Of a stretch of 64,000 nucleotides of DNA, positions 34,349 to 44,665 are shown in pieces. Position numbers and translations under genes: made by a program. Source of the DNA: Glutinoglossum americanum (Eukaryota > Ascomycota > Geoglossomycetes > Geoglossales > Geoglossaceae); contig JAGHQL010000004.1 in NCBI GenBank assembly GCA_020080175.1, forward strand, positions 62,001 through 126,000. The letters run 5' to 3'. The notes under the pieces are model-generated. The model made no database searches and was not told where the DNA came from. It saw only the letters and a program-made list of their open reading frames with translations. The stretch's first letter is position 1; each line of letters opens with the position of its first letter.

Positions 34349-35138
34349 TATGATCGTTAAACCGTCATCAGGATGCCTTCAGGCCATCAGCAGTTCGACC
34401 AAATATATTTTCTGCTATTCGTCCTAGAACGAGTGTTTATCAACAGGAGTTGAGGACGCAATCGACTTCTATATTAGTCTCTCCCTGAAAGAAATAGACC
34501 ATCTCAGAGGACTCTATCCTTCGAAGTTTTACATTCATTCTCCAAGATCTTGATACCTTTTTAACGCGTCACTAGGAGGGCGGCAACCAGTTCCGACATA
34601 TTTACCTTTATGGTAATTGAGTCGCCGCAGAAGTATGCCAGCTCAGTTGACTTAGCCAGATGCCAACCGAGACTAGATGGCTTGCTAATTGTACATGTTC
34701 TGAGGGTATGGCTTCTCCCACGGGACAGTGACTATTGCGGAAGGAGGCGGATGCGTACTTCCCAGCGTAGCCAGGTAAGGGAAGGTGCTCTTTGTCGTAG
34801 CACAGGACGCTCTATGTAATACAAGTTTTTCCTTTTTAATGAGGACACACTCATTGGCTAAGCTGATGTGCATACAGCCGGCGGGAGAGGCTCTGCTGTA
34901 CCGACGCTGTGTAATGGCTATGTCAGCCATACCATTGGCCAGGTTTCTAAGCCTCGCAACTTGCAAGCACTCTGTCAAGACAACCTATTGGGGTTCCATC
35001 TTTAATCACTCTTGGGGAAGGAAAAGTAAAATACATCAATAAGCAGGGCTGGAAACCTATTCCAGACATGACGCGACTTGCAGATCCTGTGTGTTTATCC
35101 CTCCTACAAACCCCAGAGCCCACCATCTGGCCACCTTT
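34349..35138. other. Intergenic, no gene recognised
   Basis: 790 bp between the hexokinase stop (+) and the stop of the small secreted protein gene (-). Short frames on both strands lack domains and ATG starts in good context. Probably convergent 3' UTRs. Confidence 0.45.
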
Positions 35139-35588
35139 TCATGCCTTTACCAGGTCTGTGGCCAACGCCGTACAGGCCGAAACGGTACTCAGGACTGTCG
35201 CACATCCCCTCCGACACGTTGTTGTGCATGAAGGGGTTGCGGTGACGGTCCGTGTAGTCGGACAACAAGGGTTGTGGCAAGGCACGGTTTTTGTCTTAAC
35301 GATGATGCACTGGGGAACAATGCAGACAGTGGGAACCGGAGGACAGAATGCTGGAGTGGGCGTCATGGTTTCTGTATAGCAAGACTGCGGGGTCGTGATG
35401 GCTTTCCCGGCAGTCTTGTATGTCGTCATGGCACATGTTGTCGGTATCGGGATGCTGGAGGGATCACTCGGTCAGCCTCGAATGTGTTGTAGTGGAAAGA
35501 GTCGCCTCGGGTACCTTGTTGGCGATGCGTCGACGAAACTCAAGCTCAACGCAAGAGCTAGAATAGATATCTTTGCCAAATAGAACAT
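35139..35588 (-). CDS. Small secreted cysteine- and threonine-rich protein
   Basis: Two exons (35588-35515 and 35454-35139) joined by a 60-nt intron (GTACCC donor, CTGAC branch site, CTCCAG acceptor) give 129 residues. The first exon encodes a textbook signal peptide (MFYLAKISILALALSLSFVDA, cut after about residue 21). The mature part of about 108 residues has 12 cysteines and many threonines, with CPPVPTVCIVPQC, VPCHNPCCPTTRTVT and CTTTCRRGC blocks and no membrane segment. Twelve cysteines suggest six disulfides. A TATA-like TATATATTTA lies 118-127 bp upstream. I do not recognise the family; size and composition are those of secreted effector-like or wall-associated proteins. The gene sits alone in a gene-poor stretch. 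Confidence 0.68.
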
Positions 35589-37611
35589 TTTCAACGTGTT
35601 GACGGTCTCGGCGGGTGAATATCAAGGCCTTGTCAATTAGTTTTATTTCATCCCGAGCCCTAGTGATATATGGAGATACAAATTTCAAGAGCAACAACCT
35701 TCCCCTAAATATATACACGATGCAAAACCCCCTACATGCATCACAAACCATTGAAACGCCGAAGTGTGCTTGTTCGTATCCCAGCCCGGCTAGGCTGGAG
35801 AGGAAAAAGAGCTGAACTCTCAGGGGGAGGCTGAGGGACCGTATTCAGGGATTCTCCGCAAACTCCCAGGGCGGTGGAATAATACGAGAGCGAAGTATGT
35901 CCTGCGCGATCTGATTGGCCAAGAAACACCGTTCTCTAATTTCTGTTTGGCGAACGGGCGTCTATAATTAAAGTGGATATGGGAAGAAAAGAGGGCATTG
36001 TTTATGGGGGTTTCATCCCATAATTTTTTTCAGAAAGTATTGCCGACAAACAGTTATGTATCCACCCCCTCCGATGCTACGCTTCCGCCGCCCCGCCGTT
36101 TCCGTCCGCGCCCCACCAACATCACCGCAGATTAATTTCTAGACTTCACAAGAGCACCACTCCTACGAGGGGATGTTCGATCAAGGTTTCTCGGGTAGCA
36201 TCTCCATCGCAACAACCGAATCACCCCGATTAATATGCTCCGGTAGTTTCGAGACGAGGTTGGGAGGGAAAACATTTCCTTCTACAACAGATCTTTCACG
36301 CACCAGCCTTTTCCTAACAAGTAGAGGTCGTTAGAAACGAGTATCTCCTTGTCCACGACTCTTGGGAAAAGCTGAGAGAGTAGTCAACACATACTGCTCC
36401 TCCGTGAGAGTGATACCCGAGGCCACCCAGCCCGGGTTACGCTGGCAGTTTGTGGGATAGCTCTATCATTATCATCATGACGGTCAGTAAAGGCCTCTGG
36501 AAACAAGCGTTGAGGAGGCGTTTCTCACAATCTCGAGAGGTCGCATAGCGTTCCCCTCTGCAGGCTCCACTTTTGAAGACATGCAGCCCATGGCTGATCC
36601 CCTTCTCTTCACACTATATGTCGTTTTGAACGCTGATATCACCGAAATAACAACAGGTGGATTGTGCTCCAAGCACCACAACTGGACGCCAAAACTGGAT
36701 GCAACTGAAGAGGGGACAAAAGCTCGGTCGGGATCCCGCAATGCAAAGGAAAAATCACCGGCCTAGAAGCACTCGCTATGCTGAAAACAAAACGAAAAGT
36801 TTAAAGATGCTAACGGACGATCGATGCAACTTTTGGTCTGTCTAGAGTTTACCACAAACTCTCGCCTTTGAGGCTCTCCAGCTGTCTATATAATAGTCTT
36901 CTACCTGAGACCCATTCCCAACGGCTGGCGAGGTGTAGCGTGGGGAGATTAACTAGGTCTTCGTGTAGAATGTTTTGCGTAATCCAGGAGGTGAATGAGT
37001 CGTGTACTAGATCTCACCGACTCCGATTTCGCCCTTGCATTATGTTAGGGGAGTGTTCTAGCCTGGAATGTTTCGAGCTGATTACTCTCCATAAGTCCAT
37101 GGATAGACTGGACTGAGATGGAGATTCTGACTTCCCCTTGGAGAACTAGTGTTCAGAGATAGATTTATATTCAAATTCAACCTTGCGTGATATGCCGACA
37201 TTAACCTTGCATTTTATGGACTAGCCATCACCCATTCCGTCGTTTTGACAATTTTCCATTTTCCGTTGTTCCTTATGCCCCTTGCGTCCAGGTGCCAAGC
37301 CACCAAATGTCCACGCAGTGCGGACTACCCGAAACCATTTCACAAATATCCCAGCTGAAATGTAATGAGAGATTAGGGAATTGGTTGGTAGTTGGTTTTC
37401 GTAGATAGAACGTCTGCCTTCTCGAGATTTTCGCCCGGAAAACTCGCTCAGCTAGCTGAGACATTGCCTCGATGCACAGGAATGCGGAAGCTCCCGAGCG
37501 CTATGTATATCCCCACACGTACATGCAATAAGCCTTAGGAAATGACAGCCCTCTGCCACGCAGTAAGAGTGCTCCGCGAGTCACCACAGGCAACCCGGGC
37601 AATGGAGACGA
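35589..37611. other. Gene-poor stretch, nothing supported
   Basis: About 2 kb between the start of the small secreted protein gene and the stop of the aldehyde dehydrogenase. It contains the putative TATA element of the former near 35706-35715. All frames are short, and several begin without ATG. No repeat family, tRNA or conserved domain was noticed. Confidence 0.45.
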
Positions 37612-39198
37612 TTATCTCGGATAATCCTTGATATGGAAGCTTTTTAGCTTTACAAATTGCTCGAATCCAAATCGGCTAAGCGTTATTCCTTTGCCGGAAT
37701 TTTTCCAGCCTGTCCATGCAAGGTCCTGATTGTCCCCCCGTTAGAATCTGCCTCCTCAGACAGCAGGATCCATACTCACCGGGCTAGGAAAGTCACATCT
37801 ATTAACAAAAACCGTCCCTGCTTCAACTCTTTCAGCCAGTTCCGTGCCTCTAACTGTGTCTTTTGTCCAGATACTGGCAGTTAACCCGAATTCACTATCG
37901 TTCATTAATTGCACAGCCTCCTCGTCATTCTTCACCTTCATCACGGGTATTACTGGCCCGAAGGTCTCCTCTTTCATCGTCAACATGTCATGATTGACGT
38001 TGATAAGAAGGGTAGGCGGGACGAAATTCCCGTCGAGAGGCGGGGATATAAAACTCTCATTATCTGGCGTAACATCCTTCGCGCCCTTGGAGACAGCATC
38101 TAGGATATGAGAACGTATAACTTCCGCAGAACTTTTGGAGACCACCGGTCCAATATGTGTCGTTCTATCGAATGGGTTTCCGAGTTTATACCTGTGATCG
38201 ATCGCATTTAGCCGTGATTACGATTCAGGGACGTTGCAATTATTTGGAAGCTCACCCCTTTAGCACCTCCTGAACTGCAGCTACAAATTCATTGTGGATA
38301 CTTTCATGTACATATACTCTCTCCACACTACAGCAGCTCTGTCCGGAATTGAATACCGCTCCATCAACTAACTCCTCCGCTGCCCATCCCACGTCGACGT
38401 CGGCTCTCACATAAGCGGGGTCGTTGCCGCCGAGTTCCAAGCTTACGGGCACTACTCTGTTACTCGCTGCTCTCTGTACTCTAATTCCGCCAGCGACAGA
38501 GCCGGTAAAGCATATTAATTTGACCTCAGGGGCACGAATAACGGCAGCAATCAGCTCTTGGGACCCGCAGAAGAAGTATTGGATAACATTTAGCGGCAGT
38601 CCAGCCTGCAGGAATATATCCGAGATGTGCTCCGCGATCGTCGGGGCTTGGGGTGAAGGCCTGAGGATCACAGTGTTTCCGGCCAGAATGGCTGGTATTA
38701 ACGAATTGACTAAGACTAGATATGGGTACTGGAATAATTAATTAGCGTTGGGTAAAGCAGATACATGTTTTGTGGACCCGCATAACTTACATTCCACGCA
38801 AAGATAATCAGTACAGGTCCAACGGCCTCCTTCCTGATATACCGCTTAAATCCATTTTCAACTTCGCCCTCTGTATCTGCCAACGCCTCATCACTTATTT
38901 TTAGCAAGTACTCAGACCTTACCTTTGCTGTAGCAATTTCATTTGCAGTATATGCAATAGGCCGTCCCATCTGCTCTGTCAATTCTCTAGCCAAGGCATC
39001 CTGTCTATCGATGAGGATCTCGAGCGCCTTCTTGACTATGAGCTGACGCTTCGAGAGAGGATGGGTGTGGCGAAATGTCTCAAAGGCTTTCGTAGAGGAA
39101 GAAACAAGCGATTGTATTTCTGACTCCGCAAGAACGGTGCGAGTAAGAATAGGCTTATTTGTAGTAGGGGAAATGGTGGTAATTGTCTCGATAGACAT
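37612..39198 (-). CDS. Aldehyde dehydrogenase
   Basis: Four exons (39198-38791, 38728-38256, 38191-37780, 37725-37612) give 468 residues. It is an NAD(P)-dependent aldehyde dehydrogenase. Visible features are FAWNYPYLVLVNSLIPAILA across intron 1, LRPSPQAP (cofactor contact), FTGSVAGG, the general base in SLELGGND (Glu 234), the catalytic Cys 268 in NSGQSCCS, and MKEETFGPVIPV. The last exon supplies DLAWTGWKNSGKGITLSRFGFEQF. No targeting peptide is evident, suggesting a cytosolic enzyme. The closest memory match is to fungal succinate-semialdehyde/aldehyde dehydrogenases, but the substrate cannot be fixed. An in-frame ATG at 39327 would add 43 residues running into the tap42 side; MSIETITT is preferred. 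Divergent from tap42. Confidence 0.92.
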
Positions 39199-39355
39199 TT
39201 TGGTTGCTGGTGACTGATAACGAATCAGACTCGAAAGTGACGACCCTGTTCCCGGGGTACAGTACCAGGTACACCATACATAAAGTACGCACAGGGATTG
39301 TTGTGTGGGGCCCAGCACCTCAACCACATCTCACCCAATTTCTCTTTTGCACACC
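39199..39355. promoter_or_regulatory. Very compact bidirectional promoter (aldehyde dehydrogenase / tap42)
   Basis: Only 157 bp separate the two start codons, so both core promoters and leaders must share this segment or overlap the genes. No TATA box is evident. Confidence 0.5.
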
Positions 39356-40525
39356 ATGACTGAACCCCAGAACCTTCGGACGCTCTTCGCGTCGGCCGAA
39401 TCACGGCGCAAACAGTTAGAGATTGCCGTCGAAACGAGCAGTTCCGCATATCAAGAGAGTCTCAGTGCAGCAATAGCCACCTATGACGAGTGCCGGAGAT
39501 TTGCGGATGATCTCGCGCTTTTCAGCCCTAACGAGACTGTTGATGATATATCTTCTGGGGATCTTCAGTACGGCGCCCAGTTTTCTGGCTGTTGTGAGGC
39601 CGTGTCGTTAACCCCAATTAAGATATATGCCCATCGACTATTACCTCGCGGAGCTTATAATTCGGGACAACGTATCGGATCGCAAGAGCGTTCTCCAGCA
39701 AGCCCAGAGAGCTTATGAGAGATACCTACAGCTTCTTGAGACCTACGATATTTTATCCAATAGCGATAGAATACTCTTCGAACGATTTCTTGAAAATCGC
39801 GAATCCTTCTCGACAGCATCGACCACTGACGCTGCAGCACGGAGGGAAACAAAGATCGCCCGATTCAGAGAAGAAAAGGCTATGAAAAGGAAGCTTCAGG
39901 TACATGAAAAGTCTAACTAAATGGCAACGCAGAAAACTAATTCCAGCCCAAGCATTTAGCACAGAATCCAAGTGCCCTCCAAAACGACGACTCCACTCTG
40001 CGCGATCTCCAACTGACAAACATCACCTTCTGCGCGCACCAGGCATTCCAGTCACTAGAGTCAATTTCACAAGAATTGCAAATTTTAGCTATGGCTCCCC
40101 CGGCGCCACCTCCAGGTACCGAGGCTACTGCTTCCGATCACCGTAAGCGCAACGGTGCGGTAGACAGGTATTCTAACAGACTAGACCCCCCAATACCCCA
40201 ACTTCTGGCTGGGGGCAAAGCTGGTCCGATTCTGAGCAAAGATGGAAAACCTCTCCGGCTGTTTACATTGCTGGATACTCGCGAGCAGCTACGGAAGGGG
40301 GTCTTCCGGCCAGGCCATAACTTACCGACGATGACTATCGACGAGTATCTAGAAGAGGAGAGAAGAAGGGGCGGGGTTATAGAAGGTGGAGGGGAGGCTT
40401 CGGGGATGCGTCCAGAGCCAGACGAGGATAATTACGAGAAAGCAGACGAAGAAACAATGAAAGCAAGGGCCTGGGACGAGTTCACAGAAGCAAACCCAAA
40501 GTATTTTTTCGGCGCCTGCTTTTAG
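39356..40525 (+). CDS. tap42: TAP42/alpha4-like regulator of PP2A phosphatases
   Basis: Three exons (39356-39567, 39623-39899, 39947-40525) give 355 residues. Tap42 binds PP2A-type catalytic subunits downstream of TORC1. The helical N-terminal domain covers LRTLFASAESRRKQLE, SSGDLQYMPIDYYLAELIIRDN and RKSVLQQAQRAYERYLQLLETY, and ETKIARFREEKAMKRKLQ ends exon 2. The C-terminal part has ITFCAHQAFQSLESISQEL and the conserved NLPTMTIDEYLEEERRRGGV, followed by the acidic EDNYEKADEETMKARAWDEF. The first intron (39568-39622) splits the Gln codon of DLQYMP; the second is only 47 nt. Convergent with iah1. Confidence 0.94.
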
Positions 40526-40878
40526 GGAAACATACTGACGATACAATTAGAGGTTCTGGTAATACCATAAATCGAGGCTAAGCTCGGTAGGCTTTGCTGA
40601 TGTCAAGCATTACGTGGTCGTGTCACGTCAAGTTGAGGCTATTGAGCTTGTGTTGCTTATCGCGAAACAACAAAGGGTATCCCTGAAATCAAGGGGATAG
40701 CTAGCTATACCTGTGTCTCTGAAAATGCGCCGAATCCGCGGGGATCAGAGTAACCATCTGGATTGAATCGCGCCGCTATCCGCTGCGTTCCTCTCATCCA
40801 TTTCCCTTCGTTCTGCGACCTCGTCGGATTCCGTGGCTTGCGGGAGATCTCCCCACCAGGGCGCCTAGAGCTCCTATA
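40526..40878. other. Convergent 3' regions of tap42 and iah1
   Basis: 353 bp between two facing stop codons. No reading frame or repeat of note was seen. Confidence 0.5.
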
Positions 40879-41950
40879 TTAGCCATATTGAGTGGTGTCA
40901 CTTGGTGCCAGCTTTAGGGTGCCTACTTGAAGAGGTATCGATTCCTTTCTGAGTTCGGGCCACTTGGTTGTCAAAAGGGATAGAAGCTCGTTCGACAGGA
41001 CATCATAGCCCTATATATAATCAACACCGGGACAACCTGGTTTGCTCCTTCGAGTGATTGGTACATACGAGAGGTCCTAAGTGCAGTCCGTCCAAGAATA
41101 CTTCCCTGCCGAAGTATACTGCCCCAGGGAGACCACTTCCAGGGGGCTTTTCATCATCTACGGTGCCATTCTCCTTTCCTACCACCCGGCCATAATTGAT
41201 CATCGCGGTCCAAAAGTCCAACCCCGCAACCGTACCGGCATGACCCTCGTATGATTTTGCAATCTCCATCACCTTCTCAGCATACTTTTTCTTATTCAGC
41301 CATGTCTGATAGCCTATGTCAAAGGGTTCGTGGCTCGGCTGTTTGTGCAATGCTGGAATGTCAACTTCATCCTCCGTGGAGGGGAGTATATCTATCGGCG
41401 GAGGTGTGATAAGAATGATCTTTGTGCCCTTCGTCATGGGATGCGCGAGAAGAATGTCCACATAGTAGCGTAAATTTGCTTCATACTCAGGGAGCGGCAC
41501 GTGCTGAGAAAATTTGGGAAGAATAGCATCATTTGCACCCAAAAATATGGTGAAGAAGAGGGGGGGTGATGAGTTTGCTCCCTGGAGCTGGCGAACAATG
41601 GTGTCGAAATGAGGGAGAAGCCATCTTGTGTTGTAGCTGTTCGTTTTGCTACGTGAGGGCCCGAACGTGACATAGACAGATGCGAGAAAGAAACTACAAC
41701 CCCTCAGCAAACTCACCCAGAAAAGCCTAGGCGCAAAGATTTTTCGTAAGCATTCTTTTTTTCTCTCAAAAGGTATGTTTTGCCGGACCGAATACTAACC
41801 TCTATTCACCACATCTGCCCTGCGTGCATAATAGTTCTGCAAGGTGGCTCCGAAACCCTTATTGGCTACATCAAACGACCGCTCTGTGAGGGAGTCCCCG
41901 AACAGAATAATTTTTGGGTAGCCTTCTTTCAGTTCTGTTGAGGGATCCAT
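40879..41950 (-). CDS. iah1: SGNH/GDSL esterase, isoamyl acetate hydrolase-like
   Basis: Four exons (41950-41800, 41726-41717, 41636-41069, 41010-40879) give 286 residues. Exon 2 is a 10-nt micro-exon that supplies the end of RGFSG before YNTRWLLPH, reconstituting the family block GFSGYNTRW. Catalytic blocks are LFGDSLTE (nucleophile Ser 20), FLGANDA, and DGLHLG near the C-terminus (Asp and His of the triad). No signal peptide, so a cytosolic or peroxisomal esterase is likely. Yeast Iah1 hydrolyses isoamyl and other acetate esters. The last exon provides GYDVLSNELLSLL after HLGPL. Two CACGTG motifs lie about 112 and 205 bp upstream of the start. Confidence 0.9.
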
Positions 41951-44665
41951 GGGAGCGATAAATTCCTCCACTGGAACTACTACTACTTATATATCGATCT
42001 GTTTCCCAACACCTGCCTTTTGTGACGTTGTAGCCTAGCCGGCAATGATTCTGGAGCATATCACGTGCCATTGGATTCACATGTTCCCAATTCCCAGGTC
42101 AAACGGCATTTTTCTATACAATAATCGCTCAATTATCATACAGCGCACCGTCTACACGTGTTGGGGCCGCAAGAACCATTCAGCGCCGCTTCGATTGGTG
42201 CTTCGCGCTGATAACTAGGCAACATCCCACGCCAAACTCGGGCTTCGATTCGCCAGTTCAGCCACAGAAAAACAACCAAGCAACATTACAACAACAAACG
42301 CTTGATATTGGTCATTCTTGAACCGTCTCTGGTGCTAGTATACTGCTGCTTAACCGACCTCCTTAATCTTAAACTGTATATGGAAATATTGAACCGTACT
42401 GAAAAGCCTTGCTTTGCTTATTTTCCATGCGTTTCTTTTACCATTGGTGTTCCCGATTGTTTCGCCAAAGTCTAACAAACCCCATGAAGTTGAAAGCGCA
42501 TGCGAACTCTTAAGGCTGGGTGCTTGTGCAAGCACTAGAAATTTGGGCTGTGGAGATAACAGTGCCACAAACGGGATGTCAATAGCTCAGTCTAACGATG
42601 CCCTAGGCACCAGCTGCGAGACCCCGCTTCAGGATCCATCGGTAGTGTCGGGAGGCCCAAATAGGAGTATGCGATGAACATCAGAAACGGAAGAACAAAG
42701 TAACGTAAGATGAACGGGAGGTTGGATGACAAAGGCTACTCAGGGGTTTTCTAGATCGGTTGATAACCCCCAAAAATTCGCGAAATATCGCCGACAAGAC
42801 ATCCCTACGGATTATTCAGTGGTGCTACCATGACCTCAGCATCGACGGATATTGGATATCCTTGCGTGGCCCACAAGAGCACCCAAACATAGCGAAACCC
42901 GCGTGAGATAAACGCCACCACGGGCAACTCTAGGGTTATCTAGCGTGGTCGGGAGGGGACATACACGGCTTAGTGCATGCGACAGTTCAGTTCTGGAAGG
43001 CCATCCAAGTCAAAATGCGTCCTCCGTAGAACAACGGCGGGATCCTCCTTTAGCCGTGTGAAGAGGATGGCCAATGGGATAGTGAACGGCAAGGACGGGC
43101 TTGGTTGTACTCGAATGGACTTCAGTGCCACTTGCATGCTTTGTGCGATCCATGTATCGATCCTTCCTCTTTCCCCCAGAATCATTGTCCCACGTCACTA
43201 AAACCGCGTCGTGCTCATTGCGGGCCAACACCGCACCCTATGTATAGTAGGTAGACGCTCTTAAATGGAAGTTGTTTATAAAAGAGACTGGGTACAAATG
43301 GACCCTTGCATGCACCAACCGGTTATTCTCGTCTCGCGTACATGCTGTTTGGCCGGGAAATGGGCCGACCCACACAATATGGTGTGTATGCATCTCGTCC
43401 CGAGCATTGGCTGATGTTGTACGTAGAGCGTCATACCGTTTTGGGTTGACCGATAAGGGCGCCATATCCCTGACAGAGGTGCACGTTCCCGAGGCCGCGT
43501 TTGTGGGCTGGAGACATTGAGCGCGAATTGGCACAGATTGCTGGTCGAGAGGTAAAGGAGGCTTAGGAAGGCTTAGCTAAACCCCCCGAACCCCCCACCT
43601 TCAATCTTCATCCCATCCTCTCGCGTGCCACTACTGTAATGTTATCTTGCCCGGCTCTATCAGACTTTTTGATAGAACTCTGCTTAATTAATCCGAAGGA
43701 GCGGCAGGTTCGCAGAGCCGTCCTATCGGTGCAAGTCTCATACTTGATTCATTCTGATACGTCCAATGATCGAATAGGATCACCCGTTGGAGAAATTTAT
43801 GTGATCCTGTGAACCAAGCATGACTGGAGGCGCAGCGTTAACTTACTCATGCCTCATGCATAAACCAAAGCATTGGTTTTTGCTCCGATTGCCCGTGCAT
43901 CTACCCTTGCAGTTTTTGTACCTGTCTTCCTGCCATTCGGGTCGCGAGGTCTTGCTTTTTATCCTACGAGACAACTTGATGTTCCATTTTCTGCTGAACG
44001 GGATGGCGTGTGCCGCACGAGTCAGCATAGGAGAGTTTCGTCAAACCACATGGATTTCCGGACCACTCGTATCCCCAGGTGGAAACATCGAAAACGCTCA
44101 GGAATGAAGTTGTTTTCAACTTCCCCATTCTCCTGGTCAGCCTCCTATGACAGGGCAAATTTCTGCCAGGCTCTCCTTGCCTGCTAACAAGGATCTCAAG
44201 CTGTCATCCTCTCATCCCGGGCAAAACCTTGCAGTGTTTCTCGATACAATAAGAAATAATCTTTTCTATTGCTCGCGAAAGAGTTTTTTTTACCAAGGTT
44301 TACTTTTTTCCTTTCGGCAGGTGGGTGTGGTCTTTTTATCTTACTTGCGTCTTGATACCCCAACTTGCTTTGGCGAGCAGGCGAACCGGCCTGAGCAGCT
44401 GTCAATCAGATTGTCGGATCTCCCAAACACAGTAGAAGAAAGCAGATGCCCGCCACCAGTCGCTAAATAATAGCCTGATCAATAGAGTGATGCATGAAAA
44501 AAGTCGCACTCGCCTCATTTTCGAGACATCCATCTGAATAGGACGCTATCGGCTGCATCCTACTTCACCAAAAAACTGAGCCGATCGGCCCCGCCGCAGA
44601 CTCTTCCACGACTTATATCCATCACCACCCCATTCCAGATCACAGCACCCTGAGTCGAGCAAACG
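41951..44665. other. 2.7-kb gene-free stretch upstream of tsc1
   Basis: The largest gap between divergent genes here. The iah1 side has CACGTG at 42062-42067 and 42155-42160. The middle (42970-43540) has overlapping open frames on both strands, none with ATG plus a recognisable domain. The tsc1 side (43820-44640) is pyrimidine-rich in places. No transposon ends, tRNA or repeat were recognised. A long regulatory region or an unrecognised non-coding gene are both possible. Confidence 0.4.

Noticed and set aside
42414-42677. Frame with a hydrophobic start resembling a signal peptide
   Set aside because: It opens on TTG, not ATG, and no suitable in-frame ATG or upstream exon was found.
42970-43534. 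Overlapping open frames on both strands, considered as a spliced minus-strand gene
   Set aside because: A possible acceptor joins two frames, but no domain or credible start could be found; kept only as a note on the gene-free interval.
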